Made by a program: the position numbers and the translations under genes | Shown here: positions 6,835 through 9,695 of the stretch, in pieces | Numbering within the stretch: position 1 is the stretch's first letter | How the letters are laid out: every line of letters begins with the position of its first letter | The notes under the pieces: model-generated | The model's input: only the letters and a program-made list of their open reading frames with translations | Databases searched by the model: none | What the model was told of the DNA's origin: nothing | Source: VRUE01 sp035554595 | GTDB taxonomy: Bacteria; Actinomycetota; Thermoleophilia; Solirubrobacterales; 70-9 | Length of the DNA stretch: 9,695 nucleotides | Reading direction: 5' to 3' | NCBI GenBank assembly: GCA_035554595.1 | Contig: DATMIH010000066.1 | Coordinates: 1-9,695, forward strand

Positions 6835-6855
6835 GGGGGACAAACGTGGAAACGA
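6808..6855. repeat. Long imperfect inverted repeat spanning the end of the GGCT-like gene; possible bidirectional terminator
   Basis: Two 18-nt arms (6808-6825 and 6838-6855) match as inverted copies at 16 of 18 positions: a 10-bp perfect stem TCGTTTCCAC/GTGGAAACGA, a 2-nt mismatch, then TTGTCC/GGACAA. The 12-nt centre can add a G-T and a C-G pair, leaving a loop of about 8 nt. The left arm is coding and the TAG (6832-6834) lies in the loop. It sits between two convergent genes, as a bidirectional terminator would, but no T-tract follows either side. A dispersed palindromic element or a two-half-site operator are alternatives. Confidence 0.7.
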
Positions 6856-6869
6856 TGCAGGGGGTGTGC

Positions 6870-8228
6870 CTAAACCGTGGCGAATCGGCGCAACGCCAGG
6901 CGGGCGATCAGGCCGTAGGCGAGGAAGAGGACCGCGAGGTGGAGCAGCGGTCCGCCGATCCCCGGCCCGGCCTGGTCGAGCGCGGCGGTGATCGCCTGCA
7001 GCGCCGGCTTGAACGGGAACAGCGCGGTGAGGACGCGGATCGCGTCGAAGACCGCCGGGCCGACCGCGCCCGAGGGGACGAGCGAGAGGAAGGCGACCGG
7101 CAGCGTCACCATGAAGGCGAGCAGGGAGACGGCGCGGACCTCGCGGGCCGCCGCCCCCAGCGCCGCCCCGGCCGCGGCCAGCGCGGCGCCGCCGGCAAGG
7201 ATCGCGAGCAGCCAGAGGCCGAACCGCCCCCATTCGAGCGGCACGAAGATCGCCATCCCGGCCAGCATCAGCAGCGTCACCACGAGGCCGACCGCCACCC
7301 CCAGCAGCACCTTCTCGCCGAGCAGGGCGGTGCTGGAGACGAGGCCCCGGGTGAGACGGGGGAAGGCGTTCTCCTCGCGCTCGAGCGCGAGCGAGCCGGC
7401 CACCAGCAGGACGACGACGAAGGCCAGGGTGAGGGTCGCGGCGACAGCGATCGCGAAGATTTCGAGCGGCGGGCTCTCGCCCCCGACCACCACCTTGTCG
7501 ACCGCGATCGGCTGCGCCAGGCGGTCGATCAGCGGTTTGGCGACGTCGAGGTTGTCGCGTGCCTGCGAGGCGAACTCGGTCACTTGTTCCAGCGCAGGCC
7601 GCAGCGCGGGGGGGAGGGCCGGGGTCACCTGTTCGAGGATCCGGGCGCTGGTCCGCAGGCCGAGGATCGGGATCGTTTCGCCGAGCACCTCGAACTTGCC
7701 GCCGTTGACGATCAGCCCCAGGTAGCGGCCGCCTTCGTTGCCGATCCGCCGCGCGATCCTCAGGTTCGCTTCGGCCAGCAGGGTCGTGATCCGGTCGTCG
7801 ACCAGTTCCGCCTTGACCGCGTTTTCCTCGTTGACGAGGACTTCGACTTCCGGTACCCCGGGGGTCAGGGTCGAGAGCGAGTTGATCTTGTTCACCAGAT
7901 CGGCGGGGAGGATCAGCGCCGCCAGCACGTCGCCCGATTCGACCTTGCTCATCGCTTCGGCGCGGTCGTCGACGAAGACGCACTCGACTCGCTCGCAGAT
8001 CTGTTCTTTGACGTTCGCCTTCGGCAGTTCCTGGCCCCCGACGTTGATCCGCGTCTGCGGCGGCACTTCGTTGAGGAAGGCGACGCGCGGGTCTTCGGGG
8101 CCGCGGGAGATCGCGAAGCCGACCAGCACCGCGATCAGGATCGGATAGGCGACCAGCAGCACCGCCTGCAGCGGCGAGCGGCGCAGGATCTGCAGGTCCT
8201 TCAGCAGCAGCCAGCGAGCACCGCGCAT
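6870..8228 (-). CDS. ABC-2 type transporter permease
   Basis: A 452-aa protein starting at ATG 8228, whose A is shared with the ATPase stop (TGATG), a classic coupled start. The frame stays open upstream to 8462, but that extension is an Arg-rich shadow of the ATPase gene. Topology read from hydrophobicity: TM1 about 21-41; a large extracytoplasmic domain about 43-255 with Cys78 and Cys83; then TM2 about 256-280, TM3 306-328, TM4 336-360, TM5 367-386 and TM6 428-446. This 1+5 layout with a long first external loop is typical of ABC-2 exporters of the YhgE/NatB/drug-efflux type. The segment EREENAFPRLTRGLVS..LLGEKVLLG (282-310) is the cytoplasmic loop usual in these permeases. Substrate cannot be told from sequence; a small molecule, lipid or ion exporter is inferred. 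It works with the ATPase encoded immediately upstream. Confidence 0.88.
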   Translation of the reverse strand: MRGARWLLLKDLQILRRSPLQAVLLVAYPILIAVLVGFAISRGPEDPRVAFLNEVPPQTRINVGGQELPKANVKEQICERVECVFVDDRAEAMSKVESGDVLAALILPADLVNKINSLSTLTPGVPEVEVLVNEENAVKAELVDDRITTLLAEANLRIARRIGNEGGRYLGLIVNGGKFEVLGETIPILGLRTSARILEQVTPALPPALRPALEQVTEFASQARDNLDVAKPLIDRLAQPIAVDKVVVGGESPPLEIFAIAVAATLTLAFVVVLLVAGSLALEREENAFPRLTRGLVSSTALLGEKVLLGVAVGLVVTLLMLAGMAIFVPLEWGRFGLWLLAILAGGAALAAAGAALGAAAREVRAVSLLAFMVTLPVAFLSLVPSGAVGPAVFDAIRVLTALFPFKPALQAITAALDQAGPGIGGPLLHLAVLFLAYGLIARLALRRFATV

Positions 8229-8941
8229 CAGTGCCCCCGGTGCTGCAGGTAGGCGACGAAGGCGGTCTCGAAGTCGCGATCGGCGGCGCCCGGCGCCTCG
8301 CCACGCACCGCCTCGCGCAGCTCCTCGGCCGAGCCGTCGAAGAGCGACTCGCCGTCGGCGAGGACGAGGACGCGACCGCCGTAGCGCTCGGCCTCCTGGA
8401 TGTCGTGGGTGGAGAAGATAACCGTCGTCCCCCGCCCGGCGAGACCGGAGACGAACTCCCACAGCCGCGCCCGCTGGCGCGGGTCGAGCCCGACGCTGGG
8501 CTCGTCGAGCAGCAGCACCGCCGGCCGCGCCAGCAGCCCGATCGCGATGTTGATCCGCTGCTGGTTGCCGCCGGAGAGGCGGGCGACGATCTCGCCGCGC
8601 CGCTCCCCCAGCCCGGTCAGCTCGAGCATCTCCTCGACCGAGGCGCGCGGATCCTCGTGCTCCTCCAGCCGCGCGAACAGCAGCAGGTTCTCTTCGACCG
8701 TCAGCCGTCTATATAGAGCGGCCTGCTGAGGAACCCAGCCGACCGCGCCGTCCGAAGAATCGACCTCGCCCTCGTCGGGCTTCGAGATCCCGGCCAGGAT
8801 CGAGAGCAGCGTCGTCTTCCCGGCCCCGTTCGGCCCGATGATCGCCACCAGTTCCCCGGGACCTGCCTGGAGCGAGACGCCCCGCAGGGCCTCCCGCTCG
8901 CCGTAGCGCTTGACGACCCCTCTGGCCTCCACGGCGGACAA
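8228..8941 (-). CDS. ABC transporter ATP-binding protein
   Basis: A 237-aa nucleotide-binding subunit. All motifs are intact: Walker A GPNGAGKTT (36-44), Q-loop Q72, signature LSGGNQQR (122-129), Walker B AVLLLDEPS (141-149), D-loop GLDP (151-154) and H-loop STHD with H179. It powers the ABC-2 permease encoded just downstream, with which its stop codon overlaps by one base; together they form an exporter operon. Start chosen: TTG 8941, preceded on the minus strand by GGGGAGGGG (8960-8952, 10 nt gap). A GTG at 8932 is the alternative but lies far from that site. It is divergent from hemB with 33 nt between starts. A run of rare codons (CTA TAT AGA, residues 76-78) forms a 10-bp palindrome at 8708-8717. 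Confidence 0.92.
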   Translation of the reverse strand: MSAVEARGVVKRYGEREALRGVSLQAGPGELVAIIGPNGAGKTTLLSILAGISKPDEGEVDSSDGAVGWVPQQAALYRRLTVEENLLLFARLEEHEDPRASVEEMLELTGLGERRGEIVARLSGGNQQRINIAIGLLARPAVLLLDEPSVGLDPRQRARLWEFVSGLAGRGTTVIFSTHDIQEAERYGGRVLVLADGESLFDGSAEELREAVRGEAPGAADRDFETAFVAYLQHRGH

Positions 8942-8960
8942 AGCTACTGCGCCCCTCCCC

Positions 8961-8966
8961 TAAACT
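8961..8966 (+). promoter_or_regulatory. Possible -10 element of hemB (near-leaderless transcript)
   Basis: TAAACT (TANNNT) is followed by 8 nt and then the hemB ATG at 8975. There is no Shine-Dalgarno in the gap, as for ymdB. The 33-bp divergent spacer leaves little room for regulation, and no good -35 is visible. Confidence 0.3.
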
Positions 8967-8974
8967 CGGCCACC

Positions 8975-9695
8975 ATGCCGTTTCCAAGTACCCGCATGCG
9001 CCGCCTCCGGCGGACCGACACGCTGCGCGGCCTCGTCCGCGAGACCGAGCTGTCACCCGCCCACCTGATCCAGCCCGCCTTCGTCGTTGCCGGCGAGGGG
9101 GTGCGCGAGGAGGTCCCCTCGATGCCGGGGATCGAGCGCTTCTCGATCAACAACCTGGTCGAGGAGGCGGGTGAGATCGCCGCCGCCGGGATCGGCGCGC
9201 TGATCCTCTTCGGCATCCCCGCCGCCAAGGACGAGTTCGGCTCCGGGGCCTACGACGACGAGGGGATCGTGCAGATGGCGGTGCGGGCGCTGAAGGACGC
9301 CCACCCCGACCTGGTCGTGATCACCGACGTCTGCCTCTGCGAGTACACCTCGCACGGGCACTGCGGGGTGATCCGCGAGGGCGGCAAGGAGGTCGACAAC
9401 GACGTTACCGTCGAGCTGCTGGCGAAAACCGCGATCTCCCACGCCGAGGCCGGCGCCGACGTGGTCGCGCCCAGCGACATGATGGACGGCCGCATCGGCT
9501 CGATTCGCTTCCAGCTCGACGAGGAGGGCCACTCCGGCGTGCCGATCGTCGCCTACAGCGCCAAGTACTCCTCCGCCTTCTACGGGCCCTTCCGCGACGC
9601 CGCCGAGTCGACCCCGTCCTCGGGCGACCGCCGCGGGTACCAGATGGACCCGGCCAACGCCGCCGAAGCCGTGCGCGAGGCCGAGCTCGACCTCG
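8975..9695 (+). CDS. hemB: Porphobilinogen synthase (delta-aminolevulinic acid dehydratase), 3' end outside window
   Basis: The first 240 codons of HemB (family length about 320-330), starting at ATG 8975 and open to the window end. The enzyme condenses two 5-aminolevulinate molecules to porphobilinogen, the second common step of tetrapyrrole and heme synthesis, in the cytoplasm. Diagnostic sequences: a start of the MRRLRRTDTLRGLVRET type, LIQPAFV, FGIP, the metal site DVCLCEYTSHGHCG (118-131) with Cys120, Cys122 and Cys130, PSDMMDGR (166-173), and YSAKYSSAFYGPFRDA (194-209) with K197 as the first active-site lysine. The three cysteines mark the zinc-dependent type rather than the Mg-type, which has Asp at these positions. 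The second Schiff-base lysine (MVKPG motif) should lie beyond the window. It is divergent from the ABC exporter; heme genes may follow downstream. Confidence 0.96.
   Translation, partial: MPFPSTRMRRLRRTDTLRGLVRETELSPAHLIQPAFVVAGEGVREEVPSMPGIERFSINNLVEEAGEIAAAGIGALILFGIPAAKDEFGSGAYDDEGIVQMAVRALKDAHPDLVVITDVCLCEYTSHGHCGVIREGGKEVDNDVTVELLAKTAISHAEAGADVVAPSDMMDGRIGSIRFQLDEEGHSGVPIVAYSAKYSSAFYGPFRDAAESTPSSGDRRGYQMDPANAAEAVREAELDL

Noticed and set aside
6808..6855. An integron attC site
   Set aside because: The inverted repeat is palindromic but lacks the paired RYYYAAC/GTTRRRY core sites, and no integrase is present.
6795..8252. A 485-codon open frame on the + strand rich in Gln, Arg, Glu, Asp and Gly
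   Set aside because: It is antisense to the ABC permease, which has clear membrane segments. The low-complexity charged composition is typical of shadow frames in GC-rich genes.
6829..8304. A 491-codon minus-strand frame rich in Arg, Pro and Ala
   Set aside because: It is a same-strand shift of the permease gene with no recognisable domain. The permease frame has the TGATG-coupled start and transmembrane pattern.
8229..8462. A 78-residue N-terminal extension of the permease frame
   Set aside because: The extension is Arg-rich and overlaps the 3' end of the ATPase gene. The ATG at 8228 gives a normal permease N-terminus.
9053..9532. A 159-codon minus-strand frame rich in Val, Asp and Gly
   Set aside because: It is a shadow of hemB, whose metal-site and lysine motifs are unmistakable on the + strand.

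Overview
The window is GC-rich DNA that most resembles a Thermoleophilia/Solirubrobacterales-type actinobacterium. That placement is an inference. It rests on the GC-rich housekeeping genes, the style of the Ig-like repeat protein, the Gram-positive-type lipoproteins and the near-leaderless gene starts. I see no tRNA, rRNA, CRISPR array or transposase.

Left half (1-5373, all + strand): a block of four genes for exported proteins. The first is the 3' part of a large surface or secreted protein. It has near-identical 117-residue Ig-like modules, a different third Ig-like module, a long Ala/Pro/Glu-rich linker and a C-terminal globular domain with NAFxHAxW, HE and MDxxNN motifs (DUF6973-like by my reading). 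It is followed closely by a 74-aa lipoprotein, a 620-aa Sec-secreted RTX-type calcium-binding repeat protein whose start overlaps the lipoprotein stop, and a 128-aa four-cysteine lipoprotein. Codon use is strongly C/G-ending in the Ig repeats (1-888). It becomes more relaxed from about base 889 to 5373, which fits an accessory or exchangeable segment.

Right half (5389-9695): ordinary GC-rich housekeeping genes. A YmdB/TIGR00282 metallophosphoesterase (-) lies tail-to-tail with the lipoprotein gene and is divergent from a gamma-glutamylcyclotransferase-fold protein (+). That gene ends inside a long imperfect inverted repeat. Beyond it lies a minus-strand two-gene ABC exporter operon (ATPase then ABC-2 permease, TGATG overlap). 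Divergent from the ATPase is hemB (porphobilinogen synthase, Zn type), cut by the window end.

The most interesting region is the exported-protein cluster: a polymorphic-toxin-like repeat stalk with an uncharacterised tail domain, plus two lipoproteins and an RTX protein apparently translated together. The inverted repeat at 6808-6855 is the most notable non-coding structure.
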